DNA from: Epilithonimonas hispanica | GTDB lineage: Bacteria > Bacteroidota > Bacteroidia > Flavobacteriales > Weeksellaceae | Length of the DNA stretch: 58,827 nt | NCBI RefSeq assembly: GCF_003385395.1 | Contig: NZ_QNUG01000022.1 | Location: 1-58,827, forward strand | Direction of reading: 5' to 3' | Part shown: piece after piece, positions 24,850-36,484 of the stretch | Layout of the letters: each line of letters starts with the position of its first letter | Position numbering within the stretch: the first letter of the stretch is position 1 | The notes under the pieces: generated by a model | The model's input: the letters and a program-made list of their open reading frames with translations, nothing else | Told to the model about the DNA's origin: nothing | Database searches by the model: none | Position numbers and translations under genes: made by a program

Positions 24850-26460
24850 GTGAAAATTAATAAATCATTTTATATAGTTTCTTTTTTGGGATTTATCGGG
24901 CTGAATCACCTTTCAGCCCAGGTAAATCACTCTGAAAAGGCGACAACTCAATTTACTAACCCAATCATTTGGGCAGATGCCCCAGATTTATCAATCACCA
25001 GAAATGGCGACGATTTTTACCTGATAAGCACTACAATGCATCTTATGCCAGGCGCTCCGGTAATGCATTCTAAAGATTTGGTCCATTGGGAAATGTCGAG
25101 CTATGTTTTTGATACACTAAATGATAATTCAAAATACGATTTGATTGACGGAAGTGTTTACGGGCGCGGACAATGGGCATCGTCCATCCGTTATCACAAA
25201 GGAAAATATTACGTTCTGTTTTCCCCGAATGATGAGCCTTTCAAATCCTATTTTTATGTTACCGACAATCCTGAAAAAGGCAATTGGAAACTCATCACAA
25301 GAACCAGACATTTTCACGATGCATCTTTGCTTTTCGATGATGACGACAAAGTGTATGTCTTCACTTCCAACAAAGTTTTTGAGCTGAGCCCGGATTTTAA
25401 AACCATTATCGGAAATCAGGATGGAACGGAAGTTTTTCAGAAAGATGAATCGGAAACCGGACTTTTGGAAGGTAACCAGATCATTAAAAAAGACGGTAAA
25501 TATTATATGATGATGATTTCCTGGCCGAGAGGTGGAAAACGCCGTCAGGAAGTTTACAGAGCTGATAAAGCTACCGGACCTTATGAGAAAAAAGTCATTC
25601 TTGAAGACAATTTTCTTGGATTTTCATACGCCGGACAAGGTGCTTTGATTGATGATAAAAGCGGAAATTGGTACTCACTGATTTTTCAGGACAGAAATGG
25701 AGTAGGACGCGTTCCGATTTTGATTCCCGTAAAATGGGAAAACGACTGGCCGGTTTTGGGCGACAACGGAAAAGTACCTTTGACAGGTGAAGTCCCGCTT
25801 TCGCCATTTAAACCGAAAAATCATTTGGTAGAAAGTGACGAATTTTCTAACAAAAAAATGAAAATCCAGTGGCAGTGGAATCATAATCCTGTCAATTCAG
25901 CTTGGTCTTTATCCGACAGGAAAGGCTTTTTAAGGTTAAAAACGAATAGAGTCGTCGATAATCTGTACCTCGCTCCGAATACGTTGACCCAAAGAATGGA
26001 AGGTCCTAAATCCAGTGGTATAGTGGCTTTGGATGTGAAAGGGATGAAAGACGGTGATGTTGCAGGTTTCAGTGCTTTCAACGGTGATTCCGGGATTTTG
26101 TCTGTGTTAGTGGAAAATGGTAAAAAGTTTATTGTCTTTTCAACCAATGAAGTCAGTTTAGATAATAAAACTAAGGCGGTTACAGGTGTTAAAAAAGAAG
26201 AAAAAAAGAGAATCCCATTAAACTCGGACAAAGTTTATTTTAAAATTGATGCCGATTTCAACCTTGGAAAAGATTTGGCCGAATTTTATTACAGCACCGA
26301 CCCAAAAAACTGGACCGAAATGGCAAAAGATTACAAAATGATTTTCGATTACCGGAGATTTTTTATGGGTTCAAAGTTTGCGATTTTCAATTATGCAACC
26401 AAAAATCTGGGAGGTTTTGTAGATGTTGATTTTTTCAGGGTGAATATAAGTTCGGAATAA
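24850..26460 (+). CDS. GH43 family beta-xylosidase-like enzyme with C-terminal beta-sandwich
   Basis: 536 residues. It starts at a GTG, which gives a good signal peptide (MKINKSFYIVSFLGFIGLNHLSAQ). The propeller begins NPIIWADAPDLSITRNGDDFYLISTTMHLMPGAPVMHS, with the base Asp in ADAPDLS. FHDASLLFDDDDKVYVF carries the second Asp and GLLEGNQIIKKDGKYYMMM the acid Glu. From about residue 335 (HLVESDEFSNKKMKIQWQWNHNP) it has the beta-xylosidase C-terminal domain. It is distinct from the upstream GH43: the two share domain order but not close sequence. A 250-bp repeat-filled gap precedes it and no operator-like palindrome was seen there. Confidence 0.85.
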   Translation: MKINKSFYIVSFLGFIGLNHLSAQVNHSEKATTQFTNPIIWADAPDLSITRNGDDFYLISTTMHLMPGAPVMHSKDLVHWEMSSYVFDTLNDNSKYDLIDGSVYGRGQWASSIRYHKGKYYVLFSPNDEPFKSYFYVTDNPEKGNWKLITRTRHFHDASLLFDDDDKVYVFTSNKVFELSPDFKTIIGNQDGTEVFQKDESETGLLEGNQIIKKDGKYYMMMISWPRGGKRRQEVYRADKATGPYEKKVILEDNFLGFSYAGQGALIDDKSGNWYSLIFQDRNGVGRVPILIPVKWENDWPVLGDNGKVPLTGEVPLSPFKPKNHLVESDEFSNKKMKIQWQWNHNPVNSAWSLSDRKGFLRLKTNRVVDNLYLAPNTLTQRMEGPKSSGIVALDVKGMKDGDVAGFSAFNGDSGILSVLVENGKKFIVFSTNEVSLDNKTKAVTGVKKEEKKRIPLNSDKVYFKIDADFNLGKDLAEFYYSTDPKNWTEMAKDYKMIFDYRRFFMGSKFAIFNYATKNLGGFVDVDFFRVNISSE

Positions 26461-26700
26461 TTAGAGTTGAATAATTTGGGCAGCTTTATCCGCCTTCCGC
26501 TCTCAATCTTTTTTGCAGATGATTTCAGATTAAATAGAACTAGAGTACAAGCAAAAAAGGATTTCCGCTCAAGTCGGGCTGCGAGAGATTCACTGTCTAG
26601 AAAAAATGAAAATTATTGCTTTGTAGAAGCAAACTGTTAGAGCAAATAGTTGCTAAAACCCAAAAAAGCCTCGTAGAGGCGACCTGTTAATTACGACAAT
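26461..26700. repeat. Dispersed palindromic repeats after GH43
   Basis: GGGCAGCTTTATCCGCC (26478) is partly complementary to text near 26563-26581 (GGATTTCCGC...CGGGCTGCG), forming a large imperfect stem. Two members of the GAGGCGACCTGTTAA family follow: a degenerate one at 26618-26640 and a good one at 26668-26691. No coding sequence is seen in this 335-bp gap. Confidence 0.6.
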
Positions 26701-26768
26701 GATAATTAATATTAAAAATGTAAAAAAGATAAAACCCTTGTCGGTCTTATTTTTTTGTCTAAATTAAT

Positions 26769-26787
26769 AAGTGTAAAAATTACAAAT
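26769..26787. promoter_or_regulatory. Operator before the double esterase gene
   Basis: AAGTGTAA-AAA-TTACAAAT, nearly palindromic with 8-3-8 spacing, ends 8 bp before the ATG. Its location in the leader suggests a repressor site. Confidence 0.6.
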
Positions 26788-26789
26788 AA

Positions 26790-28721
<1,932 letters not shown>

Positions 28722-28852
28722 ACATTAAATATAAAAATAGAGATTTGTCTTATTTGCTTAATAAAAATAAACTTGTTTGTTCTTGAAAAAGCATTAAGTA
28801 TTCTTAGAATGATTTGCTAAAATTCTTGTCTGATAAAAATAGAATATAATAA

Positions 28853-29004
28853 AACAGGTCGCTCTTACAGAGCTTTTAATTCTGAAAATATTGTTTTCTA
28901 TTAACGGTTCGCTCCAAAGGAGCTGTATTTAGTCCCAGCGGGACTTTCTGATAGTAGAAAAAACAAAGTAAAAAAACAAAGCTCCGGAGGAGCGACCTGT
29001 TGAT
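28853..29004. repeat. Cluster of CGACCTGTT-type palindromic repeats
   Basis: Three copies lie here. 28853-28874 and 28901-28924 are in reverse orientation, and 28981-29004 (GCTCCGGAGGAGCGACCTGTT) is direct. A separate palindrome AGTCCCAGCGGGACT is at 28931-28945. The 361-bp gap holds no gene, and no operator was recognised before the GH31 gene. Confidence 0.7.
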
Positions 29005-29082
29005 TTATACTATAATATTTATAAAGAAAATTGATAAATCAGGCTTAATTTCTTAATGTTCTAATCCAAAATCAATCCACTA

Positions 29083-31523
29083 ATGAATTTCAACAGAATA
29101 AAAAAAGCACTCATTATCACGGTCGTTATCGTATCGGGAAATATTGTTGCGCAATCTTATCAGAAGACAGATTTAGGATTGAAGTTTTCTAATGATAATA
29201 TGAATGTTGAAGTGAAATTGTATGGAGAAAATACGATTAGAATTATTAAATATCCCGCCGGAAAATCATTTGTCAAAAATAGTTTATCGGTCATTAAACA
29301 GGAACAGAAAACTAAATTTTCAGTTTCAGAAAGTAATCATATTATTTCATTAAAAACAAATGATTTAAATATTTTCATTGATGCTAAAAATGGTAAAATC
29401 ACTTACAATTCATCCTCAGGAAAAGAACTTTTAAAAGAAACCGGAAGCGATTTCAAACCTTTTAATGATGCCGAAAATCCAACTTATTCGGTAACACAAG
29501 CTTTTCAACTGGAAAAAGACGAACCCATCTACGGCTTAGGAATTTTACAGAATGGAAAATGTCACAGCGAAATACGGATGTTAAAATGATTCAGAATAAC
29601 ACCTGGGATTTTGTGCCGTTTTTTCAGTCTGTAAAAGGTTATGGCGTTTTTTGGGATAACTATTCTCCGACTCAATTTACCGATAAACCAGACAAAACAT
29701 CACTCTCATCGGAAGTTGGGGAGGGTGTTGATTATTATTTTATCTACGGAAAAAATGCTGATGGAGTAGTTGCAGGAATGCGAAATCTGACTGGAAAAGT
29801 CCCGATGATTCCGCTCTGGACTTATGGTTACTGGCAGAGCAAAGAACGTTACAAAAGTCAGGATGAACTTTTGGAGGTTGTTAAAAAATACCGTGATTTG
29901 AAAGTTCCTTTAGACGGAATTATCCAAGATTGGCAATATTGGGGCAACAATTACCAGTGGAATGCGATGGATTTCATCAGCCCTGATTTTCCCGATGCCA
30001 AAAAAATGATACAGGATATCCACGATATGAATGCGCATCTTTCGGTTTCCATCTGGTCGTCGTTCGGACCGATGACAAATCCGTACCGTGAAATGGATAA
30101 AAAAGGAATGCTTTTCGATTTCAAAACCTGGCCGGAATCGGGCCGGGAAGTCTGGCCTCCCGATATGGATTATCCTTCCGGAGTCCGTGTTTACGACGCC
30201 TACAATCCCGAAGCCAGAAATATTTACTGGAAATATCTGAACAAAGGCGTTTTCAGTCTTGGCGTAGATTCTTGGTGGATGGATTCTACGGAACCCGACC
30301 ATCTCAGCCAAAAACCGGAAGATTTAGATACCAAAACATACCTCGGTTCATTCCGAAAAGTGAGAAATGCGTATCCCCTGATGACCGTTGGTGGCGTTTA
30401 CGACCATCAGCGTGAAACTACGAGTGATAAAAGGGTTTTTATATTAACAAGGTCGGCTTTTGCAGGACAGCAAAGATACGCAGCCAATACTTGGTCGGGC
30501 GATGTCAACTCTTCGTGGGAATCTTTGCGCAATCAGGTTCCGGCAGGTTTAAATTTCAGCCTGACTGGAAACCCGAATTTCAACTCTGATATCGGCGGTT
30601 TCTTTGCCTGTATTTATAAAAGAAACGGCGGTGCTAACAATCCGATGTTTCAGGAATTGTACGTGCGTTGGTTGCAATACGGAACTTTCACGCCAATGAT
30701 GCGTTCGCACGGAACCGATGTTCCGAGGGAAATTTATCAGTTTGGGAAAAAAGGAGATGTGGTCTATGATGCGATAGAGAAATTTATCAATCTTCGTTAC
30801 AGTATGTTGCCCTACATTTATTCCGTTTCGTGGGATGTTTCTAAAAATAATTCGAGTTTTTTGAGGGCACTTTCGATGGATTTTTCATCAGACCAAAAAA
30901 CCTGGAATATCAACAATGAATATATTTTCGGAAAATCATTCTTAGTGTCACCGATTCTCAATCCTCAATACACACCGGAAAAATTCATTAAAACCGATGA
31001 AAATGAAGGCTGGAATAAAACCGATGCCACCAAAAAAGAAAATTCGCTTTCCAATATAGATTTCAATCAAAATAAAACCGTTAAAGTTTACCTTCCTGCA
31101 GGTTCAGACTGGTTTGATTTCTGGACGAATGAAAAATCCAAAGGCGGTCAGGAAATTGAAAAGTCCATTAACCTTCAAAGTATTCCGCTGTATGTGAAAG
31201 CGGGAAGCATCATTCCGTTTGGCCCCGATGTGCAATACGCAACTGAAAAAAAATGGGACAATCTTACCATAAAAATCTATCCGGGAACGGATGCAGATTT
31301 TGTTTTATACGAAGATGAATTTGATAATTACAACTACGAAAAAGGCGATTACACTGAAATCCCTTTCCACTGGAACGAAAAATCAAAAACCTTAACGATA
31401 GATTCCCGAAAAGGAAATTTTAAAGGAATGATTGAAAAACGGACTTTCAATGTAATGCTTCCTGATGGTCAAAAGAAATCGGTGAGTTATTCAGGAAAGA
31501 AAGTGAATGTCAAATTTAAATAA
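29083..31523 (+). pseudogene. GH31 alpha-xylosidase-like gene, split by a -1 frameshift
   Basis: Two overlapping frames, 29083-29589 and 29559-31523, together make one GH31 protein of about 810 residues. The first encodes the signal peptide and the N-terminal beta-sandwich up to EPIYGLGILQNGK. The second continues MSQRNTDVKMIQNNTWDFVPFFQSVKGYG, which is the normal family continuation. The join is at GGAAAATG (29554-29561): one more A would restore the frame. The second frame has all catalytic parts: SWWMDSTEPDH with the nucleophile Asp and TWSGDVNSSWE with the acid Asp. GH31 members in xylan or xyloglucan loci are often alpha-xylosidases. It may be a true pseudogene, a sequencing error in the A run, or a gene rescued by slippage or restart at the ATG at 29559. 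Confidence 0.85.
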
Positions 31524-31538
31524 TCTTAAAAACAGACT

Positions 31539-32906
31539 ATGAAATTTTTAAGTTTAATAACGATATTAGGTTTTTTTCAGATTTCCTTCGCCCAAAATCC
31601 GATTATCCAAACCAAGTATACCGCCGACCCTGCACCGATGGTTCATAATGACACGGTTTTTCTGTACACCAGTCACGATGAAGACGATGCTTTCGGATTC
31701 AAGATGAAAGACTGGTTACTATACACGTCCACCGATATGGTCAATTGGACCGACCACGGAATTGTAGCTTCCCTGAAAGATTTCAAATGGACCGACCCTG
31801 AAAACGGAGCGTGGGCACCACAGGTTATCGAAAGAAACGGTAAATTTTATATGTATTGCCCGATGCCGGGACAAAGAGGAATAGGCGTTTTGGTGGCGGA
31901 CAGTCCGTATGGTCCTTTCAAAGACCCGATTGGAAAACCTTTGGTAAAAAATTCCAGCGATGATATCGACCCGACCGTTTTTATTGACGACGACGGGCAG
32001 GCTTATCTCTATTGGGGAAATCCCAATCTTTGGTATGTAAAACTCAATGAAGATATGATTTCCGTGAATGGTGACATAGTAAAAGACCCGTCAATTGCCA
32101 AAGTGAAAGGTTTACCGGACCCGTTTCATTATCAGGAAGGACCTTGGGTTTGGAAGAAAAATGGACATTATTATCTGGCTTACGCTTCTAAATGTTGTCC
32201 GGAAGGGATTGGTTATGCAATGGCAAAATCACCTACAGGTCCTTGGAATTACGGAGGCGTAATAATGGATGGCGACCAGAGATCCAGCGGAAATCATCCC
32301 GGTATCATAGATTTCAAAGGCAAATCTTATGTTTTCGGATTTAATCATATGCTTAGAATGCAGACGATGAGCAAACATTACGAACGCCGGTCTGTTAGTG
32401 TCACAGAAATTACCTACAATGCAGATGGGACCATTCAGAAGCTTCCTTTCTGGACTACGGATGGTGCAAAAAGAGTGGGCACTCTGAACCCTTATAAAAA
32501 AGTTGAAGCAGAAACAATGGCTTACAGCGAAGGTCTGAAAACAGAAATGGTCACAGAATGGGAACGAAATCAACCCTATAACAGAGGTAAAAAAATCACA
32601 GACCGTGTCATCGTTACCTCAATTAACAATGGTGATTATATTAAAATCCAAGGGGTAGATTTTTCCAAAGGCGTAAAATCTTTGGATGTAAATGTTGCTT
32701 CTCTTTACGGAGGAAAAATAGAAGTGCGTTCAGATGCTCTTAATGAGCCATTGCTGGGAGTTGTTAACGTTACAGGAAAAGGTGAGGGCGACTTATATAA
32801 AACCATTAATACACCTCTGAAAAGTATAAAAGGAATCCACGATTTATATTTTGTTTTTAAGGGAGAAAAAGACCTTTTCTATTTTGATTGGTGGAAATTT
32901 AATTAA
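31539..32906 (+). CDS. GH43-CBM6 arabinofuranosidase/xylosidase, paralogue 1
   Basis: 455 residues with signal peptide MKFLSLITILGFFQISFAQ. The propeller starts directly with [16 protein letters not shown], the base being Asp30. [19 protein letters not shown] carries the second Asp, and YQEGPWVWKKNGHYYLAYAS the acid Glu. The C-terminal part from about residue 325 (YKKVEAETMAYSEG...GIHDLYFVFKGEKDLFYFDWWKF) is a CBM6-type carbohydrate-binding domain. This layout resembles arabinoxylan arabinofuranohydrolases. It begins 15 bp after the GH31 stop. Two further paralogues lie at 34954 and 36485. Confidence 0.87.
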   Translation: MKFLSLITILGFFQISFAQNPIIQTKYTADPAPMVHNDTVFLYTSHDEDDAFGFKMKDWLLYTSTDMVNWTDHGIVASLKDFKWTDPENGAWAPQVIERNGKFYMYCPMPGQRGIGVLVADSPYGPFKDPIGKPLVKNSSDDIDPTVFIDDDGQAYLYWGNPNLWYVKLNEDMISVNGDIVKDPSIAKVKGLPDPFHYQEGPWVWKKNGHYYLAYASKCCPEGIGYAMAKSPTGPWNYGGVIMDGDQRSSGNHPGIIDFKGKSYVFGFNHMLRMQTMSKHYERRSVSVTEITYNADGTIQKLPFWTTDGAKRVGTLNPYKKVEAETMAYSEGLKTEMVTEWERNQPYNRGKKITDRVIVTSINNGDYIKIQGVDFSKGVKSLDVNVASLYGGKIEVRSDALNEPLLGVVNVTGKGEGDLYKTINTPLKSIKGIHDLYFVFKGEKDLFYFDWWKFN

Positions 32907-32922
32907 ATCCAAATTTTTAATA

Positions 32923-34947
32923 ATGTTGAAGACGAAAATACTTTTAATTGCTGTAACATTTCTATTGTCGGGAAATATTTCCAAGGCGCAGTCAACCGTT
33001 TGGTTAGACCAGTTGGATTTAAGCGTAGCAACACAGGGGCACGGAAAACCTGGCATCAATACTTCGGTGGACGGAAAACCTTTGACAATTGCCGACAAAG
33101 TTTTCAAAAGAGGTTTTGGTACGCACGCTCAAAGTTCTTTGTTGATTAAATTAAATGGCAAAGCAAAAAGCTTTTCCGCAATGGTGGGACTGGATGATGA
33201 AATGAAAGGCCACGAACCCGCAGCGGAATTCGAGATTTATGGCGACAATAAAAAACTCTGGTCCAGGGGAATAATGAAATTAGGTGATAAAGCAAAGCCT
33301 GTTTCCGTTTCGCTGGAAGGTGTACAACAATTAGAGTTAGTGGTAACAGACGGCGGAAACGTACCTTATTATGACCACGCCGACTGGGCAGATGCCAAAT
33401 TTGAAACAACAGACGGTGCAAAACTGATAACATTTAATCCGATTTCATCAGTGCCTTATATTTTGACGCCAAAACCTGCGGCAACGCCAAAAATTAATTC
33501 AGCAGGTGTTTATGGCGTTCGTCCCGGCTCACCTTTTTTGTTCAGGGTTGCGGCAACGGGTGACAGGCCAATGACTTTTACGGCAAACAATCTTCCGAAA
33601 GGTTTAACAATAGATTCACAAACCGGAATCATTACCGGAAAAATAGATCCGAAAGGAACCTATGAAGTCCTTTTATCAGCTAAAAATGCTAAAGGTTCAG
33701 TTTCAAAAAAATTAAGAATCGAAAGCGGTGACAAAATAGCTTTGACACCCACAATGGGATGGAACAGCTGGAACTGTTTCGGACACGAAGTTTCTGCCGA
33801 TAAAGTAAAACGCGCTGCCGATGCTTTGGTCAAATCAGAATTGGTAAACCACGGCTGGAATTATATCAATATCGATGATTCGTGGCAATTTAACAGAGAC
33901 GGAAAAGACCCGTCTTTCAAAGGTAAAATGCGTGATGAAAACGGTCATATCCTGACCAATTCAAAATTTCCGGATATGAAGGAATTAACCGATTACTTTC
34001 ATTCAAAAGGTCTGAAAGCAGGAATTTATTCCTCTCCCGGACCCTGGACTTGCGGTGGTTGCGCAGGAAGCTACGGCTACGAAAAGCAGGATGCCGAAAG
34101 CTACGCCAAATGGGGAATCGATTATCTGAAATACGACTGGTGCAGCTACGGAGGCGTGATTGACGGTTTGCCTGATAATGATCCGAATAAAGTTTCTTCA
34201 CTCAATTTTCAGGGTGGAGGAGATTTGGATAAAGGCGTGAAACCATTTAAACTGATGGGCGATTTATTAAAAAATCAGCCTCGTGATATTGTGTATAATC
34301 TTTGTCAATACGGAATGGGCGATGTCTGGAAATGGGGAAATGATGCCGATGCACAATCCTGGCGAACAACCAATGACATCACCGATACCTGGGCAAGTGT
34401 TAAAAATATTGCTTTGGCTCAGGATAAAGCCGCACCTTACGCAAAACCCGGCAACTGGAACGACCCGGATATGTTGGTGGTAGGTGTCGTAGGTTGGGGA
34501 AATCCACACCAGAGCCGATTGAAACCAGACGAACAATATTTACATATCAGTCTTTGGAGCATTTTTTCTGCACCATTACTTATTGGTTGCGACCTTGAGA
34601 AACTGGATGATTTTACTTTAAATCTTTTAACGAATGATGAAGTTATTGCTGTAAATCAGGATGCTCTGGGAAAACAGGGCGTTTGTCTGCAGACCATTGG
34701 CGAATTGAAAATTTATGTAAAAGACCTAGAGGACGGCGGAAAAGCGGTGGCTTTTGCCAATTTCGGAAGGGAAAAAGTGGATATGTCTTACAAAGATTTT
34801 AAAAAATTGGGAATTTCAGGAAATCAGGTAGTGAGAAATATCTGGAGACAGAAGGATATTGCCAAAATCAATACATCAAATCAGACATTATCACTTGATA
34901 TTCCGGCGCACGGGGTGGCTTATTATAAATTTATTTCATCAAAATAA
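32923..34947 (+). CDS. GH27 alpha-galactosidase or beta-L-arabinopyranosidase with NPCBM domain
   Basis: 674 residues from the ATG at 32923, which gives a signal peptide (MLKTKILLIAVTFLLSGNISKAQ). The open frame extends 24 codons further upstream but that part is not signal-like. Residues 25-165 form an NPCBM domain (DKVFKRGFGTHAQSSLLIKL). An Ig-like segment follows (RPGSPFLFRVAATGDRPMTF, LPKGLTIDSQTGIITG). The GH27 barrel starts LTPTMGWNSWNCFGHEVS; the nucleophile is Asp405 in YLKYDWCSYGG and the acid lies in NWNDPDMLVVG. The family removes alpha-galactose or beta-L-arabinopyranose. It sits between two GH43-CBM6 paralogues, 16 bp after the first. Confidence 0.9.
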   Translation: MLKTKILLIAVTFLLSGNISKAQSTVWLDQLDLSVATQGHGKPGINTSVDGKPLTIADKVFKRGFGTHAQSSLLIKLNGKAKSFSAMVGLDDEMKGHEPAAEFEIYGDNKKLWSRGIMKLGDKAKPVSVSLEGVQQLELVVTDGGNVPYYDHADWADAKFETTDGAKLITFNPISSVPYILTPKPAATPKINSAGVYGVRPGSPFLFRVAATGDRPMTFTANNLPKGLTIDSQTGIITGKIDPKGTYEVLLSAKNAKGSVSKKLRIESGDKIALTPTMGWNSWNCFGHEVSADKVKRAADALVKSELVNHGWNYINIDDSWQFNRDGKDPSFKGKMRDENGHILTNSKFPDMKELTDYFHSKGLKAGIYSSPGPWTCGGCAGSYGYEKQDAESYAKWGIDYLKYDWCSYGGVIDGLPDNDPNKVSSLNFQGGGDLDKGVKPFKLMGDLLKNQPRDIVYNLCQYGMGDVWKWGNDADAQSWRTTNDITDTWASVKNIALAQDKAAPYAKPGNWNDPDMLVVGVVGWGNPHQSRLKPDEQYLHISLWSIFSAPLLIGCDLEKLDDFTLNLLTNDEVIAVNQDALGKQGVCLQTIGELKIYVKDLEDGGKAVAFANFGREKVDMSYKDFKKLGISGNQVVRNIWRQKDIAKINTSNQTLSLDIPAHGVAYYKFISSK

Positions 34948-34953
34948 TAAAAT

Positions 34954-36360
34954 ATGATTCAATTTAAATCAAAATATATCGCCTTATCATTTTTGCTGGC
35001 AGGAATTTATATTTCTGCCCAAAATCCCGTAATCCAAACCCATTTTACGCCAGATCCTGCACCGATGGTGTACAAAAATAAAATGTATATCTATACCGGA
35101 GACGATATTCCTGGATATGATTTTTATTATATGACGAAATGGAGAGTCTATTCTTCTGATGATATGGTCAACTGGACCGACCACGGTTCTCCACTTTCAT
35201 TGGAATCTTTCAGCTGGGCCCGTGACAGAGCGTGGGCGGCACAATGTATTGAACGTAACGGCAAATTCTATTGGTACATCTGCGTTCAGACCGTTGATAA
35301 CAATATGGCGATTGGCGTTGCGGTATCCGACAGTCCGACAGGTCCTTTTAAAGATGCACTCGGAAAACCATTGGTGACAACGGGAACTTGGGATAATATC
35401 GACCCGACGGTTTTTATTGATGATGACGGACAGGCCTATCTGTATTGGGGGAACAGCAAATTATTTTACGTGAAGCTCAACAAAGATATGGTTTCCTATG
35501 AAGGAAAAATCACCGAAATTCTACAATCGGCGGAAGCTTTTGGAGGATTGAGACGTCCCGGAAGAAGCGATGAGGTTTTGCAGAAACAGGAACAGTTTAA
35601 AGATGTTTTTGTGGAAGGACCTTGGTTCTACAAACGTAACAAGCAATATTATATGATGTACGCCGGAATGACCGACCGAACTGAATGCCTGTCTTATTCC
35701 ATAAGCGATTCACCGACCGGACCGTGGAAATATCAGGGAAAAATAATGACCGGCCAACCGACCAACAGTTTCACTAACCACGGCGGAATTATCGATTTTA
35801 AAGGGAAATCCTACCTGTTCTATCACACAGGATTATTGCCTGGTGCAGGAAGCTACGGAAGGTCAACGTCTATTGAAGAATTCAAATACAATCAGGATGG
35901 CAGCATTCCGAAAATTGCAATGACCAAAGAGGGCGTAAATCCGGTTGCAACACTCAATCCCTACAAAAGAAACGAAGCGGAAACTATGGCGTGGTCAGAG
36001 AAATGCAGCACTTCCGAAAACAAAAAGACGGGAGTTTATGTTTCCGATACCAGAGTGGGAGGTTATATCAAAGTCCGTTCAGTAGATTTTGAAAAAGGTC
36101 CCTCTGAATTTTCAGCTTCAATTGCCGCAGGTGTTGACGGAGGAATTTTAGAAGTCAGATTGGATAAATTGGACGGAAATAAAATTGCTGGGATTGAAGT
36201 TCCGAGAACCGGAGGTTGGGAAGAATTTAAAACCCTGACATCAAAAATTTCAGAATCGGTTTCCGGCGTTCACGATGTTTATTTTGTCTTTAAAGGTAAA
36301 AACATTACAGCCGGAAGAGTTCTTTTCAATTTTGACCACTGGAGTTTTCAGAAAAAATAA
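34954..36360 (+). CDS. GH43-CBM6 arabinofuranosidase/xylosidase, paralogue 2
   Basis: 468 residues with a signal peptide ending GIYISAQ. It repeats the plan of paralogue 1: NPVIQTHFTPDPAPMV with base Asp34, [19 protein letters not shown], and VEGPWFYKRNKQYYMMYAG with the acid Glu. It has an insertion around residues 190-212 (SAEAFGGLRRPGRSDEVLQ) that paralogue 1 lacks and paralogue 3 has in another form. The C-terminal CBM6 domain (YKRNEAETMAWSEKC...GVHDVYFVFKG) is complete. It starts 6 bp after GH27, so the genes are clearly in one operon. Loop differences suggest that the three paralogues attack differently substituted xylose units. Confidence 0.87.
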   Translation: MIQFKSKYIALSFLLAGIYISAQNPVIQTHFTPDPAPMVYKNKMYIYTGDDIPGYDFYYMTKWRVYSSDDMVNWTDHGSPLSLESFSWARDRAWAAQCIERNGKFYWYICVQTVDNNMAIGVAVSDSPTGPFKDALGKPLVTTGTWDNIDPTVFIDDDGQAYLYWGNSKLFYVKLNKDMVSYEGKITEILQSAEAFGGLRRPGRSDEVLQKQEQFKDVFVEGPWFYKRNKQYYMMYAGMTDRTECLSYSISDSPTGPWKYQGKIMTGQPTNSFTNHGGIIDFKGKSYLFYHTGLLPGAGSYGRSTSIEEFKYNQDGSIPKIAMTKEGVNPVATLNPYKRNEAETMAWSEKCSTSENKKTGVYVSDTRVGGYIKVRSVDFEKGPSEFSASIAAGVDGGILEVRLDKLDGNKIAGIEVPRTGGWEEFKTLTSKISESVSGVHDVYFVFKGKNITAGRVLFNFDHWSFQKK

Positions 36361-36399
36361 ATTAAATTCTTTTGTTAGAATTAATAACGTAAGACTTTT

Positions 36400-36455
36400 A
36401 TAAGCGTTAGCGGCTTTGTGAAACTAAAAAAAATATTTATAAAAAAACTTTGCGC
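36400..36455 (+). repeat. Degenerate TTTGCG leader repeat, copy 3
   Basis: TTAGCGGCTTTGTGAAACTAAAA followed by an AT stretch and AAACTTTGCGCAATTAGTG resembles the leaders at 4877 and 8131. It lies about 30 bp before the start of the next gene. Confidence 0.4.
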
Positions 36456-36484
36456 AATTAGTGTTCAAAATCAAAAAATTAAAT

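Noticed and set aside
29554-29589. Programmed -1 frameshift in GH31
   Set aside because: There is no proper X-XXY-YYZ heptamer in the right phase and no convincing downstream stem. A missing A by mutation or sequencing error is simpler.
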